A stretch of 11,685 bases of DNA from an uncultured Bacteroidota bacterium (GTDB lineage: Bacteria; Bacteroidota; Bacteroidia; Chitinophagales; Saprospiraceae): positions 1 through 11,685 of the forward strand of contig CALGAA010000218.1 of assembly GCA_937952445.1 (NCBI GenBank), read 5' to 3'. Positions 1 to 7,358 of the stretch are shown here, one piece after another. The notes beneath the pieces are model-generated. The model did not search any database. It was not told the origin of the DNA and saw only the letters and a list, made by a program, of their open reading frames with translations. The translations under genes and the position numbers were made by a program. Each line of letters starts with the position of its first letter. The stretch's first letter is position 1.

Positions 1-1109
1 AGGATGACCCGGAAACCCATACCCGGAAAGGGTCAGGAGAAAATGTTCCCTACTGGCACCCAACCCGGACTGCCCGACTGACTTTCCTGGCAGATGTCCC
101 GGCCCATACCAGTCAAATTTATTTGGTGTATTATAACAATCCGGAAGCTGTAAAGAAGGATTATCCCACTGATTTGAGCGTGGCAGGAAATGACAGCATA
201 GGTACGATCATCATCAATGAATATTTTAGGGCCGTGCTGGATCCCAAATCCGGAGCACTCCAACAAATTGCATTGAATTCCAGGCCGGAAGCTCCCCTTT
301 TTCATGGACGTGAAACCAATGGTGCCATCCAATGGAACCCGGATATTTATTCGCCCCCCACGCCCTGGGATCATACCTCTGATTGGATTTCCCCGTATCA
401 AAAATCCTTTTCAGGACCGATTAACTTTGAACTAAATACGTGGGGAACTCTAAACGAATACTGGGGCGTAGAAGCCTCAAATACGTATAAATTGTATTCT
501 TCCACACCTTACCTGGTTTTTTCTTCCAGTATGCGAATGAAAGAAACCATCCAAACGCTGGCTCTGCGCAATGGGGAAATGGTTTTTGACCGGGATTTGC
601 TGGACCGGGTTTCGTGGTATGATGTGTTTCGGGATTCAGTGCTAACTTATGACTTACACGCCTTGCCCACGCTGACCGAATTGAGAATGGCCGATGATTT
701 GCCCTGGATCACCTTTTACAGCAGCAAAACGGGTATTGCCTTTGCCGGCATCCAACTCGGATATTTGAATAGTGGAATCGATAATGTTCCCCGGTTGCTC
801 AATCCAACTTTTTACGTCACCATTGGCCCCTGGGTGTATTGGGCCAGAGCCTTGTCGGTCAGTTATGTTTCCGCGAATCACCAGCAAGTCATTCCGGCGA
901 TGGCAGGCAATACATTTTCGGAGAAGTGGGCTTTCATGATATACGATACAAAAAGTGATGACCACGCGAAGCCGTATTCGATGGTGGAGGAATGGCAAAA
1001 GAAACTAACCAACCCGTTGAAAGTTCGACTCGTGGAAGAGGTTGATGATCGTGTTTCAAGAAGCATCGATGAAATTATGAGCGGAGGAAAAAGTCCATGG
1101 GAGGATTGA
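1..1109 (+). CDS. Probable exported beta-sandwich protein of unknown function, 5' end missing
   Basis: The frame is open from the window edge (first full codon at position 3) to a TGA at 1107-1109, giving 368 visible residues; the true start and any signal peptide lie to the left. A TTG at 123 could be taken as a start, but the 40 codons before it read as good protein continuous with what follows (for example RLTFLADVPA about 14 residues upstream), so I treat it as internal. No family is recognised with certainty. Visible landmarks are NEYFRAVLDPKSGALQQI (about residues 72-89), an aromatic WDHTSDW patch (122-128) and a strand pair around KLYSSTPYLVF (163-173). The pattern of strands with many Trp and Tyr suggests a large beta-sandwich of the galactose-mutarotase-like or polysaccharide-lyase C-terminal kind; this is inference. 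The gene lies 51 bases upstream of another secreted protein gene on the same strand and may be co-transcribed with it. Confidence 0.8.
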   Translation, partial: DDPETHTRKGSGENVPYWHPTRTARLTFLADVPAHTSQIYLVYYNNPEAVKKDYPTDLSVAGNDSIGTIIINEYFRAVLDPKSGALQQIALNSRPEAPLFHGRETNGAIQWNPDIYSPPTPWDHTSDWISPYQKSFSGPINFELNTWGTLNEYWGVEASNTYKLYSSTPYLVFSSSMRMKETIQTLALRNGEMVFDRDLLDRVSWYDVFRDSVLTYDLHALPTLTELRMADDLPWITFYSSKTGIAFAGIQLGYLNSGIDNVPRLLNPTFYVTIGPWVYWARALSVSYVSANHQQVIPAMAGNTFSEKWAFMIYDTKSDDHAKPYSMVEEWQKKLTNPLKVRLVEEVDDRVSRSIDEIMSGGKSPWED

Positions 1110-1160
1110 TTATTTGACCTGGGTAAACACCATTTATTTAAAGTTGCTAAACAAATCAAT

Positions 1161-3836
1161 ATGAGGTACTTGACTTTGATTTTATGGGTGGCCATGATCG
1201 GCCATTCTCATCCCGGTACGAGCCAAAATTCTCTTTCAGAGGTCTTGCAAGTTCCGGAAATGCCGGAATCAGAAATGATTCAAACCCACATTCCCTTTAA
1301 CGGCTACACGAATCACTGGCACAATGCCTACCACGACTGGTATCGATATGGAAATTTATTCAAAATGCAAGTCCCCTCCGTGGTTAAAACCATGCTTCAG
1401 AGTAAAATTGACGTGGCGGAAGATATGGGTATGCCGGGATTGCTTGTTCAAGAGGGTTTTGTCTCACAACTTTTAGTCTCAGATTATCAGGTTCTGGAAA
1501 ACCCTTCCCGGGAAGATTTTACGAAAGCTATCGATAGGGGCCATGTCCTGGCGAAGGTAGTGGCCTCATCCCCGCTGGGACAAGATTTGGGAACTTATGG
1601 AAAATCCATTTTTGCCTGGACCGGTAATTTTGACAGTTACCAGTTCCATGCGACAGACTTCACGCCGGTGCAGGCGTTCCGGCTCACCAGTGGAAATCAC
1701 GATGTGTTCGTCATTTTATCTGACGATCAGGAAGAAATGGATAAATTCCAGGATCTTCTTATGGAAGCGGGGGATATCTTATCGGAATATACCATGCGAA
1801 AAGGGTATTTCGGTGCGGGTTCATTAATGAAAAGCGTAACGATCCAACCCGGTCATCCTTTGGATATTATCGGGAGGGGAATGAATGAAGGAAATAGCTG
1901 GTTTGTTTTTGACGGATATATGGATTTTTTAGGCCAGGAAGAATTGGCGAATTGGGCCAGGGAGCTGAATTTGCCCATATATGTGGACGTCGGTTTTAAT
2001 CCAATTTATGGGTGTGAGGATTACAAAGGATTGCAGGTGCAGGATCTCAAAACCAGGGATGCGTGGATCGACTACGCAAAGAGCAAAAATGGGTATGTGT
2101 TTCGACCTGTATATGATCCGGGTTCGGAAAATTATGAATACGATGGGTACATCAGCCATCCGGGGAATAAAGAGCAAATCGACAATGAAAATGTACCTTT
2201 TATTCACAAAACCGGATATTTAAGCGGGGGTCTCACGGCTTCCATGATTTTGTTTACCGAAAAGGATAGACCGATCGATAAAGCGATGGTATGGGATGCC
2301 ATCATGAATCGGAAGGCAGTGGCTGTCTCTGAAGGCGCTCATCTGATGGGGCCAAGGGAATTCCGGGATGTTCTGAGCCTCCTCTATCTGGACAAACAAT
2401 ACCTCGAAAATTATTTTAGCGACCAGGTCGATCTCGAAGCGAAAGTGGATGATTACCAATTGCAGGTTCGATTGGTGAACTATTCCATTGAACCGATCGC
2501 AGGGCAATTATCCCTGGAAATGAATCCTGACATTCAGGCCGAAGACCTACCCGGTCAAATATCGCTGGAACCCGGGCAGGAAAGAACATTTCACATCCGT
2601 CTCGAACCCAATGCTCAGGCCATGGGTAGGACCAACCCGATTTCGGTGGTCTTTACATCGGATCGTATGGAAAAAAGAACCCTCACCAAACTCGATCTCC
2701 CTCCGGTTCTCTCCGTGCATAAATTGCTACATGCTGCCGGATCAATGATCGAGTATCCGGTCACCGTTCACAATTTTGGCCGGGATGAAGCAATCGAAGT
2801 TGGGGTGGAGGTTCATCGATCGGAATCGTCCACCGAACCCCTGTTTCAGGAACAACGAATCATCCAGGTTCAACCCGGTACTTTTCGGGAAGAAACCTTC
2901 AATCTCAAAGTGGAACCCGGCAATTACATCGTGAAAGCCACGGCATTGGGCACGGAAGCAATCAGTCAAATGGGGGTGGAAAAGGCAGAGGCGCAGGCTT
3001 ATTTATATGAAGTCGATCTGGATTCGGATGGCCTTTCAGAATATCGCCTTGAAAATGATTCCGTGTCGATTACCCTGCTGCGGATCGGTGCCCGGATCAT
3101 TGAATACAACATCAAAAGCCGGGACAATAGGAATGTATTGTTTAAGATTTGGCCGGAAAAAACCTACAATCACAAAGCGCCGTATCGAATACGGGGATAT
3201 TACCCCTATGGCGGATTCGAGGATTTTCTGGGGCAGGGCAGTATGGAAACCCATAAGGTTTTTGATGCCCACATCATCAAATCGTCTGGTGATTATGTTC
3301 AGGTGCAGATGGTAGCAGATTTTTATGGTAACCGATTGGAAAAAATATTTACGCTGTACGGGAGTTCTCCTCTGGTCGAGGTGCGGTACAAATTAACCTT
3401 TCACCATGAAGATGCGAATGTGATCGGTCCTCAACCCATCCTGGAACTTGGGGAAAGCCATGGGACTGAAGATGTGTTCATCGTACCAGTAGCGGAAGGA
3501 TTGAAGGAATACCGGATGAGGCCTGAAGATTATTACGGACAGGCCATTCACGTCACCGAGGGCTGGAATGCGGGATACGACACCAAGGAGGACATTACCT
3601 TCATCGGGGCTTTTCCGGTGGATCAACCCATTTTTCTTCATATGTGGATGAATCATCCCAAAAACAGAGAAGCTCCTCACTATTACGTGGAATTTCAACC
3701 CTGGACACCGATCGTCCAAAAAACCAATATGTATTTTACTTATTATTTGTGGGGTGCGGGTGGGCCCTGGGAGGCCCATCTGGAAAAAATGAGGGCCAAA
3801 AATTTGATTACAAAAAGTACAATTAATGACGAATGA
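1161..3836 (+). CDS. Large secreted multidomain protein, unknown function, possibly carbohydrate-related
   Basis: Complete, 891 residues. The ATG at 1161 is chosen because it opens a signal peptide: MRY, then a hydrophobic stretch LTLILWVAMIG, with cleavage likely near residues 20-22; no Shine-Dalgarno site precedes it. I recognise no named family. Residues 25-420 form a mixed alpha/beta region with a His-rich patch (H52, H54, H58 in NHWHNAYHDW) and a segment SGGLTAS (355-361) followed by WDAIMNRKAVAVSEG (378-392), which loosely recalls the end of PHP-like (CehA/DUF3604-type) domains. Residues 425-483 and 517-593 look like two Ig-like NEW3/CARDB-type sandwiches, each ending in a PGQ/PGT turn and a LEP/VEPG strand. 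Residues 615-880 resemble a galactose-mutarotase-like domain, with RGYYPYGGFEDF (678-689) and an SSPLVEVRYKLTF strand (735-747). The domain order would suit a carbohydrate-active or surface enzyme, but no catalytic residues can be assigned. Probably exported to the periplasm or cell surface; likely in one transcript with the gene upstream. Confidence 0.85.
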   Translation: MRYLTLILWVAMIGHSHPGTSQNSLSEVLQVPEMPESEMIQTHIPFNGYTNHWHNAYHDWYRYGNLFKMQVPSVVKTMLQSKIDVAEDMGMPGLLVQEGFVSQLLVSDYQVLENPSREDFTKAIDRGHVLAKVVASSPLGQDLGTYGKSIFAWTGNFDSYQFHATDFTPVQAFRLTSGNHDVFVILSDDQEEMDKFQDLLMEAGDILSEYTMRKGYFGAGSLMKSVTIQPGHPLDIIGRGMNEGNSWFVFDGYMDFLGQEELANWARELNLPIYVDVGFNPIYGCEDYKGLQVQDLKTRDAWIDYAKSKNGYVFRPVYDPGSENYEYDGYISHPGNKEQIDNENVPFIHKTGYLSGGLTASMILFTEKDRPIDKAMVWDAIMNRKAVAVSEGAHLMGPREFRDVLSLLYLDKQYLENYFSDQVDLEAKVDDYQLQVRLVNYSIEPIAGQLSLEMNPDIQAEDLPGQISLEPGQERTFHIRLEPNAQAMGRTNPISVVFTSDRMEKRTLTKLDLPPVLSVHKLLHAAGSMIEYPVTVHNFGRDEAIEVGVEVHRSESSTEPLFQEQRIIQVQPGTFREETFNLKVEPGNYIVKATALGTEAISQMGVEKAEAQAYLYEVDLDSDGLSEYRLENDSVSITLLRIGARIIEYNIKSRDNRNVLFKIWPEKTYNHKAPYRIRGYYPYGGFEDFLGQGSMETHKVFDAHIIKSSGDYVQVQMVADFYGNRLEKIFTLYGSSPLVEVRYKLTFHHEDANVIGPQPILELGESHGTEDVFIVPVAEGLKEYRMRPEDYYGQAIHVTEGWNAGYDTKEDITFIGAFPVDQPIFLHMWMNHPKNREAPHYYVEFQPWTPIVQKTNMYFTYYLWGAGGPWEAHLEKMRAKNLITKSTINDE

Positions 3837-3954
3837 TCACCTGTGACGAGCAGAGACCTGGTCGGAAGCTGTAGTTTCTGAATTATTTATCGGTGGAAGT
3901 CATCTCATACGATTTCGGCACATTGGATCATATTCGAAGTGACGTTTTGTCCAA
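3837..3954. other. Convergent intergenic gap, no clear terminator
   Basis: This gap of 118 bases separates the 3' ends of the plus-strand secreted-protein gene and the minus-strand mrpG. Two transcription units end here, so a terminator would be expected. I found no stable GC-rich stem followed by a T-run on either strand, and no convincing open reading frame. Confidence 0.5.
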
Positions 3955-4332
3955 CTATTCTTTTTCTTCTTCGGCAGGTTTCTCCGTACTCTGAGTGTAC
4001 TCCCTTTTATACGTGTATTTATCTTCCAGGTCATCAATCCATGTGTATTTCCACAAGGCTATATTTGCCCGGAATGCCCGACGTCCGATCATGTGAGCCG
4101 AAACCGGCGATGTTAAAAGAAGGAAAAATATGATAGCCAGGGCTTTAAAGGGAACTTCCGTGTAAGGAAATACCATCGCTGCGCAAAGTAGGAATATACC
4201 CACACCCAATGTGGCAGCCTTTACAGTAACGGACATCCGGAGATAAAAATCTGGCATCCTCAGAATTCCAATGGCTGCAATAAGAATGACAACAGCTCCA
4301 ATCGTACTAATTATTCCTATAAATACATCCAT
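3955..4332 (-). CDS. mrpG: Mrp cation/proton antiporter subunit G
   Basis: 125 residues, the usual MrpG/MnhG length. It is the small three-helix inner-membrane subunit of the Na+(K+)/H+ antiporter complex. The sequence shows the MnhG signature AIGILRMPDFYLRM (20-33) followed by KAATLGVGIF (38-47), then LLLTSPVSAHMIGRRAF (71-87), whose Pro76 matches the conserved proline of the family. The RM pair is followed by Ser-Val-Thr-Val where many homologues have His-Ala-Ala-Thr, a small deviation. The tail after residue 100 is hydrophilic and acidic (EEEKE end), so probably an exposed extension. The start overlaps the stop of mrpF by one base (TAATG), which implies translational coupling. It is the last gene of the operon. 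Confidence 0.95.
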   Translation of the reverse strand: MDVFIGIISTIGAVVILIAAIGILRMPDFYLRMSVTVKAATLGVGIFLLCAAMVFPYTEVPFKALAIIFFLLLTSPVSAHMIGRRAFRANIALWKYTWIDDLEDKYTYKREYTQSTEKPAEEEKE

Positions 4333-4604
4333 TATGATTGTTTGCTTTTGTACAGGTAAAAGGAAAGGGCAATGGTGCCTAAAAAGGCGATAAGGGCGAA
4401 GATCATAGCGACATCCAAAAACAGCCCCTGGCCAGATCGTATGCTATAGGCTGTAACCGTACCTATCCCTATGGTGATAATTAGGTCGAGAGCAATTATT
4501 CGATCCACTACATTCGGGCCTTTATATAAGCGAATGAAGGATATCATGACCGCCAGGGCGAGAATCGGAAAAATGACATAATCAAAATAGGTAGCTAGTG
4601 TCAT
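4332..4604 (-). CDS. mrpF: Mrp cation/proton antiporter subunit F
   Basis: 90 residues, close to other MrpF/MnhF proteins (about 90-95). Three membrane helices are visible. The family signature RLYKGPNVVDRIIALD (25-40) is intact, including Asp34-Arg35 and Asp40, acidic and basic residues inside the membrane region that are conserved in the family. A second acidic residue sits at FLDVAMIFALIAFLGTIAL (Asp64). It works only as part of the Mrp complex in the inner membrane. Its ATG overlaps the end of mrpE by four bases, and its stop overlaps the mrpG start by one, so the three distal genes are probably translated in series. Confidence 0.96.
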   Translation of the reverse strand: MTLATYFDYVIFPILALAVMISFIRLYKGPNVVDRIIALDLIITIGIGTVTAYSIRSGQGLFLDVAMIFALIAFLGTIALSFYLYKSKQS

Positions 4605-5074
4605 CGTAAAATTTCTAATAATTTTCTTTCAGCATATTGGATCCGGGCAATAAAATCCTCCTTGCTCTTCAAATACATAACGTGGACGTAAATCGATTTT
4701 TTGTCGTCACTGACATCCAGGACAACGGTGCCTGGAGTAAGTGCGATAAATACGGACAATAAATTAATTTCCAAATCTGAACTGGCCTCAAGTGGAAAAC
4801 GGACGATCCCTGGATTAAAAAAGTACTTGGGGGTGATGACATCAAACGCCACCTGGATATTTGCAGAGATCATCTCGTATAAAAAATACAGGAAAAACCA
4901 GATGGATTTGGGTACACGATTGAAATACCGTTTGTCTTTCTCGTTGCGATTCAAAATCCACATGATTAAAAAACCGAGCAGAAACCCAAACAGAAAGTTG
5001 GAGTAATTCATGGAACCAGTGAGCGCTACCCAAATAAACGACAACACCACATTCATCAAAAACTGTTTTACCAT
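4601..5074 (-). CDS. mrpE: Mrp cation/proton antiporter subunit E
   Basis: 157 residues, matching the usual MrpE/MnhE length of about 158. Two to three hydrophobic segments lie in the first 75 residues (FLFGFLLGFLIMWIL at 27-41, WFFLYFLYEMI at 59-69), followed by a cytosolic beta-rich domain. The hallmark ALTPGTVVLDVSDD (111-124) followed by YVHVMYL (129-135) is present, with the TPGT motif complete. MrpE is needed for assembly and activity of the antiporter complex. The gene begins 12 bases after mrpD ends and overlaps mrpF by four bases. No strong Shine-Dalgarno site is seen before the ATG; the leader is A-rich, as is common in Bacteroidota. Confidence 0.96.
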   Translation of the reverse strand: MVKQFLMNVVLSFIWVALTGSMNYSNFLFGFLLGFLIMWILNRNEKDKRYFNRVPKSIWFFLYFLYEMISANIQVAFDVITPKYFFNPGIVRFPLEASSDLEINLLSVFIALTPGTVVLDVSDDKKSIYVHVMYLKSKEDFIARIQYAERKLLEILR

Positions 5075-5086
5075 ACGTTTATTCTT

Positions 5087-6589
5087 TTATTTGACCAGGA
5101 CTGCTTCGATATACGGTGTAGGGTCAGCCATTTCACCTGCAATCTTACTTGCTACCTGGATAATAAATTCTGCATTCAATCCTATCATCAATGTTACACC
5201 AGCCAGGAATGCAATCGGAAACACCAATAAGGCCTTTCGGAACAAAGGCATGGGAGCGAAATGGTCTAAACTGTTCGCCTCCTCTTTTGGATCTTTCCAA
5301 AATACTTCCGACCAAATTTTAGCCATCAGGTACAAGGTAATAAAACTGCCAATAATTATTCCACATATGAAAAAGTAGTTACTACTCTGATACCCAGCAT
5401 CAAATAAATAAATTTTGGGCCAAAAACCCGACAGGGGGGGAATGCCTGCCAGTGAAAATAAAACTACGGCCATCATCAATGATATTTTGGGATACTGTCC
5501 ATAGATGCCCCCAAGCCTGGATAAATCCATAGACCCTCGCAATTGGCGGATGAGCCCGGCCATCAAAAACAGGTTGGATTTGATGATGATATCATGAATC
5601 AAATAAAAAATCAATCCAATGAAAGCTATTTCCGTAAATAGAGCCAAACCCCCAATGACAAATCCCAGGTGACAGAGGATAAGGTATGAAAAAATACGCC
5701 TGAGATTGTTTTTAATAACCGCGCCAAAGGAGCCGGTTATGATGGTCATAACCCCTATCCCCATTAACAACAACTGGATAAAATCATCGGGTATAAATAT
5801 CAGTGTAAATACTCTTAAAAATCCATAAATCCCGACTTTGGTAAGGAGGCCTCCAAACACTGCTGCAACCGCTGATGGAGGGGTGTGGTAAGAGGAGGGC
5901 AGCCAAAAATACAAAGGGAAAAGTGCGGACTTAATTCCAAAACCAATTACAAAAAACATGGCAGTCATGTTCACGATGGCCCGTTTTTCGACCAATAATA
6001 TTTTCTGGGAGAGATCGGCTATATTGAGCGTCCCTGTGATCCCGTACAAAATCGCGATACCAGTGAGAAAGAAAGTGGATGCCAGAATATTCAGCGTCAT
6101 ATATTTTACAGCTCCCTCCAATTGTGGTTTACGCCCGCCAATGGTCAGTAAAACGAAGGAAGAAATGATAATCACTTCAAACCACACATAGAGGTTGAAT
6201 ATATCGCCGGTGAGAAAGGCTCCGTTGAGGCCCAGAATCAAAAAATGAAAGATCGGAAAATATCCGTATCGTATTCGCCCTTTGCTCACTCCGGTGGCTG
6301 AATAAATGGATACGGCCAGAGCCACGATCGAAGTCAGTAATACAAACGTTGTGCTCATCAAATCACCTACAAACACAATTCCGAATGGTGCATCCCAATT
6401 GGCAGCATTCATCGTCAAAATCGGTCCGTTAAGAACCCGGGTGAACAATCTTACCGAAATGATCAGACCAAGCAGACTTCCTACGATGCTTATGATTCGG
6501 TGTGCTAAGATTTTTTCCCAAAACGCCAATAATACGATCGCGGTAAATAAATGGACCAGAACCGGAGCTATGATGATATGTGAGATCAT
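5087..6589 (-). CDS. mrpD: Mrp cation/proton antiporter subunit D (NuoM/NuoN-like proton channel)
   Basis: 500 residues, near the usual 490-500, with about 14 hydrophobic helices. It is a Proton_antipo_M (NuoM/N-type) subunit and one of the two candidate ion-translocating subunits of the complex. The ion-path residues are in place: Glu138 in NLYVWFEVIII, Lys220 in GFGIKSALFPLYFWLP and Lys251 in GGLLTKVGIYG, plus His332 and Lys337 in YLIHDIIIKSNLF. Glu138 and Lys220 fit the residues known as essential in Bacillus MrpD (E137, K219). The AGIPPLSGFWPK loop typical of the family is also visible. The ATG overlaps the mrpC stop as ATGA (four bases), indicating translational coupling. MrpD is told apart from complex I subunits by its MrpA/B/C and E/F/G neighbours and the absence of hydrophilic nuo genes. 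Confidence 0.97.
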   Translation of the reverse strand: MISHIIIAPVLVHLFTAIVLLAFWEKILAHRIISIVGSLLGLIISVRLFTRVLNGPILTMNAANWDAPFGIVFVGDLMSTTFVLLTSIVALAVSIYSATGVSKGRIRYGYFPIFHFLILGLNGAFLTGDIFNLYVWFEVIIISSFVLLTIGGRKPQLEGAVKYMTLNILASTFFLTGIAILYGITGTLNIADLSQKILLVEKRAIVNMTAMFFVIGFGIKSALFPLYFWLPSSYHTPPSAVAAVFGGLLTKVGIYGFLRVFTLIFIPDDFIQLLLMGIGVMTIITGSFGAVIKNNLRRIFSYLILCHLGFVIGGLALFTEIAFIGLIFYLIHDIIIKSNLFLMAGLIRQLRGSMDLSRLGGIYGQYPKISLMMAVVLFSLAGIPPLSGFWPKIYLFDAGYQSSNYFFICGIIIGSFITLYLMAKIWSEVFWKDPKEEANSLDHFAPMPLFRKALLVFPIAFLAGVTLMIGLNAEFIIQVASKIAGEMADPTPYIEAVLVK

Positions 6590-6942
6590 ATATCTTCTTC
6601 TTCTGGTGTGTTTAAATTATCCAAATCATCGGTTTGAATGATGGCATATACCCTTTTTAGTAACACGATGGCAAACGAGGTAAGACCAAAACTGATGACA
6701 ATGGCAGTCAGAATCAAAGCTTGTGGAATCGGATCGGAATACACGTCCGTAAGGGATTGTAATTCTCCCGCAATCACGGGGGGATGACCTTTAACAATAT
6801 TGCCCAGTAGAAATATGAGAATATTCGTCCCATTCCCTAGTAAGATGATTCCCAGTAGGAGCCGAACCATGCTACGCTTCAGGATAAGATATACCCCTGC
6901 TGCATATAGACATCCCATCGTGATCACTAATAATAATTCCAT
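6586..6942 (-). CDS. mrpC: Mrp cation/proton antiporter subunit C (NuoK-like)
   Basis: 118 residues, within the usual 110-125. Three membrane helices of the NuoK/MnhC family: a first helix, then MVRLLLGIILLGNGTNILIF (25-44), and a third after DPIPQALILTAIVI (70-83), the diagnostic motif of MrpC/NuoK proteins. It is thought to sit between MrpA and MrpD and help carry protons, like NuoK in complex I. The C-terminal tail is strongly acidic (EEEDI end). The gene starts one base after mrpB stops and overlaps mrpD by four bases. Confidence 0.96.
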   Translation of the reverse strand: MELLLVITMGCLYAAGVYLILKRSMVRLLLGIILLGNGTNILIFLLGNIVKGHPPVIAGELQSLTDVYSDPIPQALILTAIVISFGLTSFAIVLLKRVYAIIQTDDLDNLNTPEEEDI

Positions 6943-6943
6943 T

Positions 6944-7357
6944 CTAATGTGATTCCAGTGAAATAGTAAACAAAATGGTTAACACCACCCCCACCACCAC
7001 AAAATAGACTCCCATATCAAAAAAGAGCGATGAACCCACTAATCCCACAACGGGAAATGGTTGATTCAACCAAAGTCCGGTCATCACAGGATAGCCGAAA
7101 AAAACCGGTAAAAACATGCTCAGGGTTGCGAGTGCCAATCCGGCAGTAATAAATGATAAAGGGTTAAAATGCAATATCTTAAGGGTTTGTTGAGTACCAT
7201 AGGCAATACTATGCAAAACGAACGCAATGGATGCGACCAGGCCCCCTACAAATCCTCCCCCTGGTAAATAATGACCCCGAAGAAGTAAAAAAACCGAAAA
7301 TAGCAATAATATCGGATGCATGTATCGGGTGGCCGTTTGTAGTATAACGCTTTTCAT
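6944..7357 (-). CDS. mrpB: Mrp cation/proton antiporter subunit B
   Basis: 137 residues, the usual MnhB/MrpB length, with four membrane helices. The signature RGHYLPGGGFVGGLV (27-41) is clear; many homologues have Asn where this has Tyr30. A second conserved-looking segment is PVVGLVGSSLFFDMGVYFVVVG (101-122), in which the FDMGVY part is typical. It is an integral subunit of the inner-membrane antiporter, next to the MbhE-like end of MrpA. The gene starts one base after the mrpA stop (TAATATG) and is followed one base later by mrpC, so there is no room for separate promoters. Confidence 0.96.
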   Translation of the reverse strand: MKSVILQTATRYMHPILLLFSVFLLLRGHYLPGGGFVGGLVASIAFVLHSIAYGTQQTLKILHFNPLSFITAGLALATLSMFLPVFFGYPVMTGLWLNQPFPVVGLVGSSLFFDMGVYFVVVGVVLTILFTISLESH

Positions 7358-7358
7358 A

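Noticed and set aside
1692..1703. GNHD tetrapeptide (residues 178-181 of the 891-residue protein), the core motif of calcineurin-like metallophosphoesterases
   Set aside because: The other signature blocks of that family (an upstream DxH and GD, a downstream GHxH) are absent at suitable spacing, so the match is probably chance.
4701..5378. Plus-strand open frames opposite mrpE and mrpD (4701-5006 and 5010-5378)
   Set aside because: The minus-strand reading carries full family motifs for MrpE and MrpD. The plus-strand frames show only low-complexity or basic sequence without domains.
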